A program made the position numbers and the translations under genes. This document shows, piece by piece, positions 23,288 through 34,728 of a DNA stretch of 64,000 nucleotides. The notes under the pieces were generated by a model, which ran no database searches, had not been told where the DNA came from, and saw only the letters and a list, made by a program, of their open reading frames with translations. The stretch covers positions 310,001-374,000 of the forward strand of contig NZ_OY856306.1 in the NCBI RefSeq assembly GCF_963693435.1, given 5' to 3'. Every line of letters starts with the position of its first letter. Position 1 is the stretch's first letter. This DNA comes from Pasteurella atlantica (lineage in GTDB: Bacteria > Pseudomonadota > Gammaproteobacteria > Enterobacterales > Pasteurellaceae).

Positions 23288-25396
23288 TTACTTCTTACGA
23301 GCTTCAATAATTGCTTCTGCAATATTTCTTGGTGCTTCTGCGTATTTCAATGGTTCCATTGAGTATGATGCACGACCTTGTGTTTGTGAACGAAGATCCG
23401 TTGCATATCCGAACATTTCAGATAATGGAACTTGTGCACGAACTGTTTTACCAAGACCAGTATCATCCATACCTTCAACTAAACCACGACGACGGTTTAA
23501 GTCACCAATTACATCACCCATATACTCTTCTGGAGTTTCTACTTCAACTTTCATTAATGGTTCAAGTAGTATAGGCTCTGCTTTACCAAATGCTGATTTA
23601 AATGCTAATGATGCAGCTAATTTAAATGCTAATTCAGATGAATCCACATCATGGTATGAACCGAAGTGTAAACGAACACCGATATCAACTACTGGGTAAC
23701 CCGCTAATGGACCAGATTTAAGCTGTTCTTGGATACCTTTATCAACTGCAGGAATATATTCACTTGGAATTACCCCACCTTTGATTTCATTGATAAACTC
23801 GTAACCTGGACCATCTTCCACTGCTTCTAATGGATATAAGTCGATCACTACGTGACCATATTGACCACGACCACCAGATTGTTTTGCGTGTTTACCTTCA
23901 ACATCATTAACTCGTGTACGGATTGTTTCACGGTAAGATACTTGTGGTTTACCAACGTTCGCTTCAACTTTAAATTCACGACGCATACGGTCAACGATGA
24001 TATCTAAGTGTAATTCACCCATACCTGAAATGATGGTTTCACCAGACTCTTCATCAGTGTGAACTCGGAACGAAGGATCTTCTTGTGCTAAACGACCCAA
24101 TGCTAGACCCATTTTTTCTTGGTCGGCTTTGGTTTTTGGTTCAACAGCAACAGAAATTACTGGTTCTGGGAATTCCATACGCTCAAGAATAATTGGTTTA
24201 TTAAGATCACAAAGCGTGTCACCTGTAGTCACATCTTTTAAGCCGATTGCTGCAGCGATATCGCCAGCACGAACTTCTTTGATTTCTTCACGCTTGTTTG
24301 AATGCATCTGTACGATACGACCAAAACGCTCACGTTTTTGACGTACAGAGTTCATTACTGTATCACCAGAGTTAACCACACCAGAATATACACGGAAGAA
24401 AGTTAAGTTACCTACGAATGGGTCTGTTGCAATTTTGAATGCTAATGCAGCAAAAGGTTCGTTATCATCTGCATTACGCTCACCTTCTGTTTCATCAAGG
24501 TTAATACCTTTAATTGCTGGAACTTCGGTTGGAGCTGGTAAATAATCAATAACTGCATCAAGCATTGCTTGAACACCTTTATTTTTGAATGCTGAACCAC
24601 AAGTTACAAGAATAATCTCATTTGCAAGAACACGTTTACGTAAACCAGCTTTGATTTCTTCTTCAGTTAACTCTTCACCACCAAAGTATTTATCCATTAA
24701 CTCATCAGATGATTCTGCAGCAGCTTCAACTAATTTACCACGCCACTCTTCACAAGCTTCAAACATATCTGCTGGAATATCATCATAGGTAAATGTCATA
24801 CCCATATCTTCTTCATTCCAGTTGATTGCTTTCATTTTAACTAAATCAACCACACCTTTGAAGTTTTCTTCAGCACCGATAGGAAGTTGAAGAGTTATCG
24901 CTTCACCACCTAAACGTGTTTTAATTTGTTCAACAACACGTAGGAAGTTAGCACCCGTTCTATCCATTTTATTTACAAATGCAATACGAGGTACCTTATA
25001 TTTGTTTGCTTGACGCCATACTGTTTCTGATTGTGGTTGAACACCACCAACTGCACAGTAAACCATTACCGCACCATCAAGAACACGCATTGAACGTTCT
25101 ACTTCGATAGTAAAGTCAACGTGTCCAGGAGTATCGATGATGTTAATACGGTGTTGATCGTATTGTTGAGACATACCTTGCCAGAAGGTTGTTGTCGCTG
25201 CTGATGTGATTGTGATTCCACGCTCTTGTTCTTGTTCCATCCAGTCCATCGTAGCTGCACCATCGTGCACCTCTCCGATTTTATGACTAAGACCTGTATA
25301 GAATAAGATACGCTCAGTTGTTGTTGTTTTACCAGCATCAATGTGAGCACTAATACCGATATTACGATATCTTTCAATCGGGGTTGTACGAGCCAT
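23288..25396 (-). CDS. fusA: Elongation factor G
   Basis: GTPase that drives ribosome translocation. The 702 residues (E. coli 704) start with [18 protein letters not shown] carrying the G1 loop; DTPGHVDF and NKMDRTGAN are the further GTP-binding motifs. Third gene of the str operon, 94 bases after rpsG. Confidence 0.98.
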   Translation of the reverse strand: MARTTPIERYRNIGISAHIDAGKTTTTERILFYTGLSHKIGEVHDGAATMDWMEQEQERGITITSAATTTFWQGMSQQYDQHRINIIDTPGHVDFTIEVERSMRVLDGAVMVYCAVGGVQPQSETVWRQANKYKVPRIAFVNKMDRTGANFLRVVEQIKTRLGGEAITLQLPIGAEENFKGVVDLVKMKAINWNEEDMGMTFTYDDIPADMFEACEEWRGKLVEAAAESSDELMDKYFGGEELTEEEIKAGLRKRVLANEIILVTCGSAFKNKGVQAMLDAVIDYLPAPTEVPAIKGINLDETEGERNADDNEPFAALAFKIATDPFVGNLTFFRVYSGVVNSGDTVMNSVRQKRERFGRIVQMHSNKREEIKEVRAGDIAAAIGLKDVTTGDTLCDLNKPIILERMEFPEPVISVAVEPKTKADQEKMGLALGRLAQEDPSFRVHTDEESGETIISGMGELHLDIIVDRMRREFKVEANVGKPQVSYRETIRTRVNDVEGKHAKQSGGRGQYGHVVIDLYPLEAVEDGPGYEFINEIKGGVIPSEYIPAVDKGIQEQLKSGPLAGYPVVDIGVRLHFGSYHDVDSSELAFKLAASLAFKSAFGKAEPILLEPLMKVEVETPEEYMGDVIGDLNRRRGLVEGMDDTGLGKTVRAQVPLSEMFGYATDLRSQTQGRASYSMEPLKYAEAPRNIAEAIIEARKK

Positions 25397-25433
25397 ACTA
25401 TTTCCTAACTATTTTAAAATTTTTTATATAACA

Positions 25434-25469
25434 AGGCTTCATCGCATAATAATGTATGTGATGAAGCCT
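25434..25469 (-). promoter_or_regulatory. Hairpin between rpsG and fusA
   Basis: AGGCTTCATC (25434-25443) pairs perfectly with GATGAAGCCT (25460-25469). There is no U-tract on the transcribed side, so a processing or stability element is more likely than a terminator. Confidence 0.5.
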
Positions 25470-25490
25470 AAAAATAAAACGATTTCGCTA

Positions 25491-26033
<543 letters not shown>

Positions 26034-26069
26034 CTAAATTAACGTTTGGCCTTACTTAACGGAGAACCA

Positions 26070-26471
<402 letters not shown>

Positions 26472-26482
26472 TTAATTAAAAA

Positions 26483-26504
26483 TCCTTTTCTTACGAGAAA
26501 AGGA
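26483..26504 (-). terminator. Hairpin after miaB and at the 5' end of the str transcript
   Basis: TCCTTTTCT (26483-26491) and AGAAAAGGA (26496-26504) form a 9-base-pair stem with a 4-base loop. On the minus strand it is followed by TTTTTAATT, the form of an intrinsic terminator. It would end miaB transcripts. The predicted start of the str transcript lies at its upstream edge. Confidence 0.65.
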
Positions 26505-26510
26505 CGTGTA

Positions 26511-26539
26511 ATTCTATTGCTGTATTGCTCAATTGTCAA
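26511..26539 (-). promoter_or_regulatory. Promoter of the str operon
   Basis: On the minus strand: perfect TTGACA (26534-26539), a 17-base spacer, and TAGAAT (26511-26516). It lies between the miaB stop and rpsL. Confidence 0.75.
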
Positions 26540-26565
26540 GAAATTCTAATAAATGCGAGAATAAA

Positions 26566-27990
26566 TTAAACGATAAATCGTCCAACACCTAATTCGTCTT
26601 CCTTGCGAGTTCGCTCGATAATACTTTGTGGCGATTCAACCACTCGTAATCCCATTTCTTCTTCTGTTCGCACCACTTCACCTCGTAGGGAGTTTGTATA
26701 AACTTCAGTGATTTTAACATCAACGAATTTACCAATCATATCTGGTGAACCGCTAAAATTCACAATACGATTATTTTCAGTGCGTCCAGTGAGTTCCATT
26801 AAATCTTTTTTAGATGGTCCTTCAACTAAAATGCGTTGTTCAGTACCCAGCATCATCCGACTAAATTGTACCGCTTGGGTATTAATGCGATGCTGAAGAC
26901 GATACAAACGCTCTTTTTTCTCTTCTTCACTTACGTTATCAGGCAAATCAGCTGCAGGCGTGCCTGGTCGAGGAGAGTAAATAAAACTAAAACTCATATC
27001 AAAATTTACTTGTTCAATGATTTTCATTGTATCTTCAAAATCTTTTGCTGTTTCACCAGGAAATCCCACAATAAAATCTGAACTAATTTGAATATTCGGA
27101 CGAGCTTGACGTAATTTACGAATAATCGCTTTAAATTCTAACGCAGTATGATTACGCTTCATCATTGTTAAAATACGATCTGAACCACTTTGAATTGGCA
27201 AATGTAAGAAACTAACTAATTCAGGTGTATCACGATATACCTCAATAATATCATCACTAAATTCAATTGGGTGACTAGTTGTAAAGCGTAAACGATCAAT
27301 GCCATCTATTGACGCAACTAAACGCAATAATTCTGCAAATGTACAAACCCCACCATCAAAGGTTGCACCACGATAAGCATTTACATTCTGACCTAATAAA
27401 TTTACTTCACGTACACCTTGCTCTGCTAATTGAGCAATCTCAAAAAGGATATCATCAATAGGACGACTCACCTCTTCCCCACGCGTGTAAGGTACAACAC
27501 AAAAAGAACAATATTTATTACACCCTTCCATAATAGAAACAAAAGCACTTGGTCCTTCTGCTCGAGGCTCTGGTAAATTGTCAAATTTTTCAATTTCAGG
27601 AAAACTAATATCAATAATCGGATTATTATTTTTTCCTCTTTGATTGAGCATTTCAGGTAAGCGATGCAAAGTCTGAGGACCAAAAATCATATCTACATAA
27701 GGTGCTCTTTTACGAATATGCTCCCCTTCTTGTGATGCCACGCAACCGCCAACACCAATCATTAAGTCAGGTTTATTCTTTTTTAGATTTTTCCAACGAC
27801 CTAATTGGTGAAACACCTTTTCTTGTGCTTTTTCACGAATTGAACACGTATTTAAAAGCAAAACATCTGCTTCCTCAGCATTATCTGTGAGTTCAAATCC
27901 GTGTGTTTCGTTTAATAGGTCTGCCATTTTTGATGAATCATATTCATTCATTTGACAGCCCCATGTTTTAATATGTAATTTCTTTGCCAT
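26566..27990 (-). CDS. miaB: tRNA-2-methylthio-N6-dimethylallyladenosine synthase
   Basis: Radical-SAM methylthiotransferase that modifies A37 of tRNAs reading UNN codons. The 474 residues equal the E. coli length. The second cluster site is C12, C49 and C83; the radical-SAM motif is C157, C161 and C164 in [11 protein letters not shown]-terminal TRAM domain follows from about residue 380. It is a single gene, upstream of the str promoter, with 178 bases separating it from the unknown gene behind it. Confidence 0.97.
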   Translation of the reverse strand: MAKKLHIKTWGCQMNEYDSSKMADLLNETHGFELTDNAEEADVLLLNTCSIREKAQEKVFHQLGRWKNLKKNKPDLMIGVGGCVASQEGEHIRKRAPYVDMIFGPQTLHRLPEMLNQRGKNNNPIIDISFPEIEKFDNLPEPRAEGPSAFVSIMEGCNKYCSFCVVPYTRGEEVSRPIDDILFEIAQLAEQGVREVNLLGQNVNAYRGATFDGGVCTFAELLRLVASIDGIDRLRFTTSHPIEFSDDIIEVYRDTPELVSFLHLPIQSGSDRILTMMKRNHTALEFKAIIRKLRQARPNIQISSDFIVGFPGETAKDFEDTMKIIEQVNFDMSFSFIYSPRPGTPAADLPDNVSEEEKKERLYRLQHRINTQAVQFSRMMLGTEQRILVEGPSKKDLMELTGRTENNRIVNFSGSPDMIGKFVDVKITEVYTNSLRGEVVRTEEEMGLRVVESPQSIIERTRKEDELGVGRFIV

Positions 27991-28020
27991 TATAAAATTT
28001 ATCTAAGAATTAATCAGTTA

Positions 28021-28058
28021 AAATAAAAAAAGCGTAAGTAAGAGCTTATCCACGCTTT
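28021..28058 (-). terminator. Terminator downstream of the pth-ychF operon
   Basis: AAAGCGT (28029-28035) pairs with ACGCTTT (28052-28058), with an inner TAAG/CTTA stem. On the minus strand it is followed by a run of seven T. It lies about 110 bases past the stop of the 125-residue gene and just upstream of miaB. Confidence 0.7.
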
Positions 28059-28168
28059 GAGGTGTAGCGGAGCATTCTACCTTTTTGTATGTTTTATCGC
28101 TAGTGTTTATTTTTAGTTTCACTAAAGGCACTATTTATTAGTCCCTTTACTATTAAACAAACCATTTA

Positions 28169-28546
28169 TTAATCATCAAGTAATATATCAGCCTTTGAGC
28201 GTAATTTTTTCTTATTAAGAAACCTTTTCTCTCTATCAGTAAATTTTTCTTTTACTGCCACTTTAACGGCTTCTTTTTCTTCACTTTTAGGATCATCTTT
28301 TCTCCTAAACATTGTAATCAGTAAATAGCTAGAAAGTGCAATATTACCAATAATAATTATCCATTTAATAATTAATACTAATGCTAAATATTCAAGCATA
28401 TTTTGTAATGTTAAAAACTCAATAAAATCTTCATAAATTGCATCAGCAAAAAAAGCAATCAATAATAAAAAGACGACAAGAGCTAAACGACGTCGTAATT
28501 TAAAAAGATAATACCAAATCAATGCTGATTTAAACTGCTTAAACAT
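28169..28546 (-). CDS. Small membrane protein of unknown function
   Basis: The 125 residues contain two hydrophobic segments (about 20-36 and 50-78) and a long charged cytoplasmic tail rich in Lys and Glu. I do not recognise the family. It lies 10 bases after the 82-residue gene, so both probably form the tail of the pth-ychF operon. Confidence 0.6.
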   Translation of the reverse strand: MFKQFKSALIWYYLFKLRRRLALVVFLLLIAFFADAIYEDFIEFLTLQNMLEYLALVLIIKWIIIIGNIALSSYLLITMFRRKDDPKSEEKEAVKVAVKEKFTDREKRFLNKKKLRSKADILLDD

Positions 28547-28556
28547 TTAAAATCCT

Positions 28557-28805
28557 TTAAACGAAGATATTAAGCCCTAGAGCAGCTAATGCGACTACTA
28601 AGGATTTTGATTTTAGATCTTCGGTAATTTTTCGTTCTTCATCAGCAATAATAATTTCTAATTCATCATCACTATAATCATCAAAAGTTTTATTACGCTC
28701 AGCAATTCTTGCTTTCGTTGCAATAATTGCTTTTTCTCGAATTTTTTTTGCGATTTTCTCTTTAGGATAATTCACCATTGAGCCCAATGAATCAATAATA
28801 TTCAT
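28557..28805 (-). CDS. Small hypothetical protein
   Basis: 82 residues: a charged helical N-terminal part (YPKEKIAKKIREKAIIATKA) with an acidic middle, and a hydrophobic C-terminal end (SLVVALAALGLNIFV) that may insert in a membrane. No known family is recognised. It is 27 bases after ychF and 10 bases before the 125-residue membrane protein, so the two may work together. Confidence 0.55.
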   Translation of the reverse strand: MNIIDSLGSMVNYPKEKIAKKIREKAIIATKARIAERNKTFDDYSDDELEIIIADEERKITEDLKSKSLVVALAALGLNIFV

Positions 28806-28832
28806 TCTTTACCCCACTAGATTAAAGAAAAA

Positions 28833-29924
28833 TTAAACATTAAAGCGGAAATGCATTACATCACCATCTTTAACTATATACTCTTTACCTTCTAAACGCC
28901 ATTTACCCGCCTCTTTGGCACCGTTTTCGCCTTTATATTGAATAAAGTCTTCATAAGCAACCACTTCGGCACGGATAAAGCCTTTTTCAAAGTCAGTGTG
29001 GATAACGGCAGCCGCTTTTGGAGCAGTTGCACCCACTGCCACTGTCCACGCACGCACTTCTTTTACACCTGCGGTAAAATAAGTTTGTAAATTTAGTAAT
29101 GAATAACCTGCACGAATCACACGATCTAACCCTGCTTCTTCAATACCTAAATCTGCTAAGAATTCATCACGCTCATCGTCTTCAAGTTCTGCAATTTCAG
29201 ATTCAATCGCCGCACAAACAGGTACCACAACCGCATTTTCTGTGGCTGCAATTTCACGTACTTTATCCAAATAAGGGTTATTTTCAAAACCATCTTCGTT
29301 CACGTTTGCGATATACATTGTTGGTTTTAACGTTAAGAAGTTATAACCTTTTATCGCAAATAGCTCATCTTTGTCTAAATCAATGCTACGAATCATTCCC
29401 GCTTCTGAAACCACTGGTAAGATTTTTTGCATAATTGATAATTCAAATTGTGCGTCTTTATCGCCACCTTTGGCACGTTTGTTTAAACGTTGAATTGCAC
29501 GCTCACAGCTTTCTAAATCGGCTAATGCTAACTCAGTATTGATGATTTCAATATCTTCCGCTGGATCGATTTTTCCTGCAACGTGAACGATATCATCATT
29601 TTCAAAACAACGTACCACGTGTCCAATTGCGTCAGTTTCACGAATATTGGCTAAGAATTTATTTCCTAATCCTTCGCCTTTACTCGCCCCAGCCACTAAA
29701 CCTGCGATATCCACAAATTCCATTGTGGTTGGTAATACTCGCTGTGGTTTTACAATTTCAGCCAACGCATCTAAGCGTGGATCTGGCATCGGTACAACAC
29801 CAGTATTTGGTTCAATAGTACAAAACGGATAGTTTGCCGCTTCAATCCCTGCTTTTGTTAATGCGTTAAAAAGGGTTGATTTCCCTACATTTGGAAGACC
29901 GACAATCCCACACTTAAATCCCAT
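28833..29924 (-). CDS. ychF: Ribosome-binding ATPase YchF
   Basis: Obg-related P-loop protein (OLA1 subfamily) that prefers ATP and binds ribosomes. The 363 residues equal E. coli YchF. The G1 motif GLPNVGKST is at residues 8-16, followed by [17 protein letters not shown] and a C-terminal TGS domain (ending [13 protein letters not shown]). Follows pth after 47 bases, the same order as in E. coli. Confidence 0.97.
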   Translation of the reverse strand: MGFKCGIVGLPNVGKSTLFNALTKAGIEAANYPFCTIEPNTGVVPMPDPRLDALAEIVKPQRVLPTTMEFVDIAGLVAGASKGEGLGNKFLANIRETDAIGHVVRCFENDDIVHVAGKIDPAEDIEIINTELALADLESCERAIQRLNKRAKGGDKDAQFELSIMQKILPVVSEAGMIRSIDLDKDELFAIKGYNFLTLKPTMYIANVNEDGFENNPYLDKVREIAATENAVVVPVCAAIESEIAELEDDERDEFLADLGIEEAGLDRVIRAGYSLLNLQTYFTAGVKEVRAWTVAVGATAPKAAAVIHTDFEKGFIRAEVVAYEDFIQYKGENGAKEAGKWRLEGKEYIVKDGDVMHFRFNV

Positions 29925-29938
29925 AATTTTTCCTTACT

Positions 29939-29970
29939 TTTTGTAAATTTTTACTAAAATTTGACCGCTA
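29939..29970. repeat. USS between ychF and pth
   Basis: TTTTGTAAATTTTTACTAAA then ATTTGACCGCT, in the reverse orientation. It starts directly after the pth stop codon. Confidence 0.6.
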
Positions 29971-29971
29971 T

Positions 29972-30562
29972 TTACGGCGTTGCTTTAAACCCATTTAAAC
30001 GGTTCATTGCTTTTTCTACGCCGTCTTTAAATAAAATTTCTACCGCACGAGTTGCCTCATCAACGGCTTCATCAATTAACTTTTGATCAGTTGGCGATGG
30101 TTTGCCTAACACATAATTAGACACCATATTTTTATCGCCGGGATGATCAATCCCAATACGCACACGGTAGAAATTTTTGCTATTGCCTAAACTGGCAATA
30201 ATATCTTTCAAACCGTTATGCCCACCGTGTCCGCCACCTTGCTTGATTTTTGCCACGCCACAAGGTAAATCAAGTTCATCATGTGCGACTAAAATTTCTT
30301 CGGGTTGGATACGATAAAAATTCGCTAATGTCCCAACCGCTTTGCCACTTAAATTCATAAAAGTGGTTGGCACAAGCAATCGTACTTCGCCTTGTGAAGT
30401 ATTGGTTTTCGCCACTTTTCCAAAAAATTTATTTTCTTCTTTTAAACTTGTATTAAATAAACGTGCAATTTCGTTGACTAGCCATTCTCCTGCATTATGA
30501 CGAGTTCCTTCGTACTTCGTTCCTGGATTAGCCAAACCAACAATCAATTTAATTTTTGACAC
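29972..30562 (-). CDS. pth: Peptidyl-tRNA hydrolase
   Basis: Frees tRNA from peptidyl-tRNA released by stalled ribosomes. The 196 residues (E. coli 194) carry the family signatures: [19 protein letters not shown] with the catalytic His at about residue 22, and [10 protein letters not shown] with the catalytic Asp. First gene of pth-ychF and two unknown genes. Confidence 0.97.
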   Translation of the reverse strand: MSKIKLIVGLANPGTKYEGTRHNAGEWLVNEIARLFNTSLKEENKFFGKVAKTNTSQGEVRLLVPTTFMNLSGKAVGTLANFYRIQPEEILVAHDELDLPCGVAKIKQGGGHGGHNGLKDIIASLGNSKNFYRVRIGIDHPGDKNMVSNYVLGKPSPTDQKLIDEAVDEATRAVEILFKDGVEKAMNRLNGFKATP

Positions 30563-30645
30563 AGCATTCTCTTTGAATAATCAAACAAAGGTATATTGTA
30601 GGGAAAATAAGGGATTTTAACAAGGTGATTTAAATGTATATTAAT

Positions 30646-30677
30646 TTGTAGGCACAGGGCACGCCTCGTGCCTACAA
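30646..30677. repeat. REP-like palindrome downstream of dsbA
   Basis: TTGTAGGCAC (30646-30655) pairs with GTGCCTACAA (30668-30677). An alternative inner stem, GGCACG with CGTGCC, shares part of the sequence. It is GC-rich in an AT-rich gap and has no U-tract, so it looks like a dispersed repeat more than a terminator. Confidence 0.5.
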
Positions 30678-30699
30678 TACTTATAAAAAGACGTATTTT

Positions 30700-31326
30700 T
30701 TATTTAGTTGCTAAAGAGGTAATAGTATCTACATAATGTTGAATAAATTCTTCAGTAGTTTTCACATCACTAAAACCTTCACCATTAATTTTATATTTAT
30801 TATCCACAAAAAAAGCAGGAACCGCTTCTACCTTTAAGGTTTTCGCTAAATTTTCTTGTTTTGCCACCAAACCATTGATCGCAAAACTATTAATACCACC
30901 ATCAAATTGCTTTTCAGACACACCATTTTCAACAAAAAGAGAGCGGATATCTTCCATTGAATTTATTTTCTTTTCTTGAACAGCGTTAAATAGCGGTATT
31001 TTTATACTATCTTCAACATTAAGCGCCATTGCTAATGCCCAAGCTCGGGTTAAATTTTCACCTTGAGGTCCATAGGTTAAATGGTATTGTGTTAACGGTA
31101 TATTTTCAGGTAATTTTTCTTTAATAAGAGTCGGTATTTTATAGGTTATTTCAAAATTTTTACAATGTGGACAATAGAAAGAGAAAAACTCTACCACTTC
31201 TTTTTGAGTAACGGGAAGTTGACTTATTTCAACATACTCTTTGCCTAGTTTAGGTTCAAATGCAGTTGCATTAAACGAAACTAGACCAAGTAATACAATA
31301 GTACCTATCTTTAATAATTTTTTCAT
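30700..31326 (-). CDS. dsbA: Thiol:disulfide interchange protein DsbA
   Basis: Introduces disulfide bonds into exported proteins. The 208 residues (E. coli 208) begin with a signal peptide ending at about residue 22 (SFNATA). The active site CPHC is at residues 52-55 in FFSFYCPHC, and the cis-Pro is in VEAVPAFFV. Downstream of a YihD-like gene as in E. coli, but the kinase gene srkA (yihE) that separates them there is absent. Confidence 0.95.
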   Translation of the reverse strand: MKKLLKIGTIVLLGLVSFNATAFEPKLGKEYVEISQLPVTQKEVVEFFSFYCPHCKNFEITYKIPTLIKEKLPENIPLTQYHLTYGPQGENLTRAWALAMALNVEDSIKIPLFNAVQEKKINSMEDIRSLFVENGVSEKQFDGGINSFAINGLVAKQENLAKTLKVEAVPAFFVDNKYKINGEGFSDVKTTEEFIQHYVDTITSLATK

Positions 31327-31367
31327 TTTAATTTATCCTAATAATTTGAGCTGTTGTTTGGACAATC

Positions 31368-31652
31368 TTAATCTTTTAAAATTCCACGCGCTTTTAATAA
31401 CGCCGTTTTAAAATCTTCTTCGTAATCTTTTTTTATCCCTGGAATAACAGTGTCATTACTGGTTCCACGCATTTTTAATTGATAGATTAAGACTTCATCC
31501 GTTAAAGCAGAAAGATCGTCTGGTTTTCCCACTTCTTTTGCTAATTGTTTCAAAAAATCCAGTAAAGATAAATCAGGTTCTTTACGCCAATGATCACCTA
31601 ATAATTCAATAATCTCATCCACTCGATGTGTTAGTTGATTGTTCATTTTCAT
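31368..31652 (-). CDS. yihD: YihD family protein (DUF1040)
   Basis: 94 residues with strong similarity to E. coli YihD (89 residues): [26 protein letters not shown]-like N-terminus and [22 protein letters not shown] near the end. Function unknown; cytosolic and acidic. It precedes dsbA by 41 bases, so the two are probably cotranscribed. Confidence 0.88.
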   Translation of the reverse strand: MKMNNQLTHRVDEIIELLGDHWRKEPDLSLLDFLKQLAKEVGKPDDLSALTDEVLIYQLKMRGTSNDTVIPGIKKDYEEDFKTALLKARGILKD

Positions 31653-31695
31653 CCTTTATTAGAAATAATTATGGCTTATCATATATTTTTAGTGA

Positions 31696-31730
31696 AAAAT
31701 TTGCAAAATTTTATAAAAATCTACCCGCTT
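31696..31730. repeat. USS between yihD and menD
   Basis: AAAAATTTGCAAAATTTTAT then AAAAATCTACCCGCTT; the core has one change (CCCGCTT). Confidence 0.5.
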
Positions 31731-31799
31731 GGTATTTGGTTGTTAGTCAAAGTTGTTATATGATAAGCAAAACTTTTTAATTTTAATAGGTAGATAATA

Positions 31800-33509
31800 A
31801 TGAATACAACCAGTACCTTTAATCGAGCTTGGTCACGAGTAATACTCAATGCTCTTTTGCGTTATGGTGTAAAACATTTTTGTATTGCACCAGGATCTCG
31901 TTCTACCCCTTTAACATTAGAAGCATTACATTTACAACAACAGCATTTGGCAAAGTGTCATACTCATTTTGATGAGCGAGGTTTAGGTTTTTTTGCACTA
32001 GGAATAACGAAAGTAACCAATGATCCTGTTGCCATTATTGTTACATCAGGTACAGCTGTAGCTAATTTATATCCTGCTATTATTGAAGCAAGTAAGACAC
32101 ATCATAAACTAATTATTTTATCCGCAGATAGACCTCCAGAGCTTATTGACTGTGGAGCCAACCAAGCGATTAATCAACAACATATTTTTGCGAATTATCC
32201 TATTGAAAATTTAAACCTACCAAAACCAAGCCATGATTATAGTGCAAACTGGTTGGTTTCTATGGTAGAAAAAGTCTGTTATGAACAAAAAAATAAAGCG
32301 GGAGTAATACATATTAACACCCCTTTCTCTGAACCTTTGTATGAGGCAAATGAAGACGAAATTGAAAATGATAGCTGGCTTTTATCAATTCAATCTTGGC
32401 TTACTCAATCTAATAAAAAATGGTTAGATCAACAAGATAGCCAAACAGATGTATTAATGCATAAAGATTGGGATTATTGGCGAGCAAAAAAAGGAGTAAT
32501 TGTTGTAGGAAAACTTCCTACAGGGCAAGGTATTGGATTAAAAAACTGGGCTGAAACTCTAGGATGGTGTCTCATTTGTGATGTACAGTCTGCCGTTGAT
32601 ACAAATCTACCTTATGCAGATATTTGGCTTGCAAATAATACGGTTCAACAACGCTTATTACAGGCAGATATAGTGATACAATTTGGTTCTCAGATTGTTA
32701 GCAAAAGGGTTAATCGATTTCTAAACTTGTTTGAGGGAGAATTTTGGGTAGTGGATCAACACGCTGACTACCTCAATCAAAATGCAAAACCACAAACACG
32801 TTTTATCGCAAAATCACATCATTTTATTCGAGCTCATCCACCACTGCGTCAAAAAGCCTGGTTACTAGAACCATTAGCACTTTCTCAATTTTGTGATTCA
32901 TTTATTAAAAAGCAAGTTGGCACTAACTTAAACGAAGCCTCCCTTGCTCATTATATTGAACAAGTATTACCTAAAAATGGACACCTTTTTGTTGGTAATA
33001 GCCTCTTTGTAAGATTGGTTGATGCTCTGTGTAAATTACCAGAAGGCTATTCGATTTATACAAATAGAGGTGCAAGTGGTATTGATGGTTTAATTGCAAC
33101 AATGGCGGGCATCGCAATAGGGAGCGAGCAAGCAACTGTCGGCATTATTGGTGATATTTCTGCATTACACGATCTCAATTCTGTTGCTTTATTACGCCAA
33201 ATTAATCACCCAACAATTTTATTTGTGATAAATAATAGCGGTGGAGCCATTTTTGATACCTTACCCGTTGATCCAAAAGTAAAAGCAGAATACTACCGAG
33301 CCTCACATCACTTTGAATTTTCACAAATAGCTACAATGTTTGGCATTGATTATATCCGACCTTTTACTTGGGCTGATTTAAAAACAAAACTAAAACAAGC
33401 CTATGCTCGTAGAGGGGTCACCTTTGTAGAAATTAAAGTCAATGATCAAGAAGGTAGTGCGTTATATCAATCTATTATTAAACAGATCTCAAGAGCGTCT
33501 ATTGATTAA
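31800..33509 (+). CDS. menD: SEPHCHC synthase
   Basis: Thiamine-diphosphate enzyme joining isochorismate and 2-oxoglutarate in menaquinone synthesis. The 569 residues (E. coli 556) begin FNRAWSRVILNALLRYGVKHFCIAPGSRSTPLTLEA. The domain continues with HFDERGLGFFALGI carrying the essential Glu, and the cofactor-binding GDISALHDLNSVALL with NNSGGAIF. The menH start overlaps its stop by one base. Confidence 0.96.
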   Translation: MNTTSTFNRAWSRVILNALLRYGVKHFCIAPGSRSTPLTLEALHLQQQHLAKCHTHFDERGLGFFALGITKVTNDPVAIIVTSGTAVANLYPAIIEASKTHHKLIILSADRPPELIDCGANQAINQQHIFANYPIENLNLPKPSHDYSANWLVSMVEKVCYEQKNKAGVIHINTPFSEPLYEANEDEIENDSWLLSIQSWLTQSNKKWLDQQDSQTDVLMHKDWDYWRAKKGVIVVGKLPTGQGIGLKNWAETLGWCLICDVQSAVDTNLPYADIWLANNTVQQRLLQADIVIQFGSQIVSKRVNRFLNLFEGEFWVVDQHADYLNQNAKPQTRFIAKSHHFIRAHPPLRQKAWLLEPLALSQFCDSFIKKQVGTNLNEASLAHYIEQVLPKNGHLFVGNSLFVRLVDALCKLPEGYSIYTNRGASGIDGLIATMAGIAIGSEQATVGIIGDISALHDLNSVALLRQINHPTILFVINNSGGAIFDTLPVDPKVKAEYYRASHHFEFSQIATMFGIDYIRPFTWADLKTKLKQAYARRGVTFVEIKVNDQEGSALYQSIIKQISRASID

Positions 33510-34282
33510 TGTTAGCATTTAAATGGCATAATAATTTAAACCACTGCAGTTCAAGTATTCCTGTCGTATTTTTACACGGATTACTTGGATCTCAACAAGA
33601 TTGGGAAAATGTATTAAAAAATTTGCAAAATTTTCCACAAATCATACCGCTTACTATTGATCTTCCTTTTCACGGAGAAAGTGAAAGTATATCTTGCAGT
33701 AATTTTGATGAAGTTTGTCAAAAAATTGATCAATGTTTACAATCTCAAATTCATCAACCCTTTTGGCTCGTGGGATATTCACTAGGAGGACGAATTGCAT
33801 TACATTATCACTTATCCAACAATAATCCCTACTTACTTGGAACCATTATTGAAGGTGCAAATATAGGCTTGCCTACTGAACAAAAAAAACAACAACGTTG
33901 GCAAAATGATTTACATTGGGCTGAACGTTTTGAAAATGAAAAAATTGAAAATGTTTTACAAGATTGGTATCAACAAGCGGTATTTTCTGATCTAAATTTT
34001 GCAAAAAAAAGTGAATTAATCGAAAAACGTAAACAAAATAGCGGTCATCAAATAGCAAAAATGTTAAAAGCAACCAGTCTTGCTAAACAAAAATTTTTAC
34101 TAAATGAAGTTAACAGCTCTTCAAATATCTATTTTTTTATTGGTGAACGAGATCACAAATTTAAAACACAAGCAGAACAATATAAACTCAATTATCAACT
34201 AATTGAAAATGCTGGTCATAATTGCCATTGGGAAAATCCAGCCAATTTCATAACAAAATTAATGGCAATAATAGAACGATGA
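33509..34282 (+). CDS. menH: SHCHC synthase (alpha/beta hydrolase)
   Basis: Releases pyruvate from SEPHCHC, the step after MenD. The 257 residues (E. coli 252) form an alpha/beta hydrolase with nucleophile Ser in VGYSLGGR, Asp in GERDHKF and His in ENAGHNCHWENP. The ATG shares its A with the menD stop (TAATG), so translation is coupled. A complete USS (33616-33652) is part of the coding sequence and specifies the stretch KNLQNFPQIIPL, a non-conserved loop. Confidence 0.9.
   Translation: MLAFKWHNNLNHCSSSIPVVFLHGLLGSQQDWENVLKNLQNFPQIIPLTIDLPFHGESESISCSNFDEVCQKIDQCLQSQIHQPFWLVGYSLGGRIALHYHLSNNNPYLLGTIIEGANIGLPTEQKKQQRWQNDLHWAERFENEKIENVLQDWYQQAVFSDLNFAKKSELIEKRKQNSGHQIAKMLKATSLAKQKFLLNEVNSSSNIYFFIGERDHKFKTQAEQYKLNYQLIENAGHNCHWENPANFITKLMAIIER
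33616..33652. repeat. USS inside menH
   Basis: AAAAAATTTGCAAAATTTTC then CACAAATCATACCGCTT, embedded in codons of menH. Confidence 0.65.
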
Positions 34283-34333
34283 TTAATTTTGCTTAGTAAT
34301 CAATCAACTAAAAATAAATCATCTAAAAAGCAT

Positions 34334-34361
34334 TTGACTTATTTTAAGATTCTAGTATTAT
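34334..34361 (+). promoter_or_regulatory. Promoter of the tRNA-Ser/tRNA-Arg cluster
   Basis: TTGACT (34334-34339), a 16-base spacer and TATTAT (34356-34361), 17 bases before tRNA-Ser. Confidence 0.6.
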
Positions 34362-34378
34362 CTCCGCCCACAAACCGT

Positions 34379-34471
34379 GGTGAGATGGCCGAGCGGCTGA
34401 AGGCGCTCCCCTGCTAAGGGAGTATGGGGTCAAAAACTCCATCGAGGGTTCGAATCCCTCTCTCACCGCCA
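34379..34471 (+). tRNA. serV: tRNA-Ser (anticodon GCT)
   Basis: 93 bases including an encoded CCA. Acceptor stem GGTGAGA with TCTCACC, a long variable arm typical of tRNA-Ser, and anticodon loop CTGCTAA. Reads AGC and AGT. Neighbouring tRNA-Arg genes give the same arrangement as E. coli serV-argVYZQ. Confidence 0.97.
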
Positions 34472-34489
34472 TTTTGTAATTTGAAATAC

Positions 34490-34566
34490 GCACCCATAGC
34501 TCAATTGGATAGAGTACTCGGCTACGAACCGAGCGGTTAGAGGTTCGACTCCTCTTGGGTGCGCCA
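34490..34566 (+). tRNA. tRNA-Arg (anticodon ACG), copy 1
   Basis: 77 bases with encoded CCA. Acceptor GCACCCA with TGGGTGC; anticodon stem CTCGG/CCGAG around CTACGAA. The A of ACG is normally changed to inosine so that it reads CGT, CGC and CGA. Confidence 0.97.
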
Positions 34567-34605
34567 TTTTATTTATATATTGAAAACTGTTTGTAATATC
34601 AAAAC

Positions 34606-34682
34606 GCACCCATAGCTCAATTGGATAGAGTACTCGGCTACGAACCGAGCGGTTAGAGGTTCGACTCCTCTTGGGTGCGCCA
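34606..34682 (+). tRNA. tRNA-Arg (anticodon ACG), copy 2
   Basis: Identical to copy 1 over all 77 bases, 39 bases downstream; a tandem duplication maintained as in the E. coli argVYZQ cluster. It matches the heavy use of CGT codons in the highly expressed genes of this window. Confidence 0.97.
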
Positions 34683-34728
34683 TTTTTTCAACTCTCAATT
34701 CTTATTCTTAACAAAAAAGTGATTTTTT

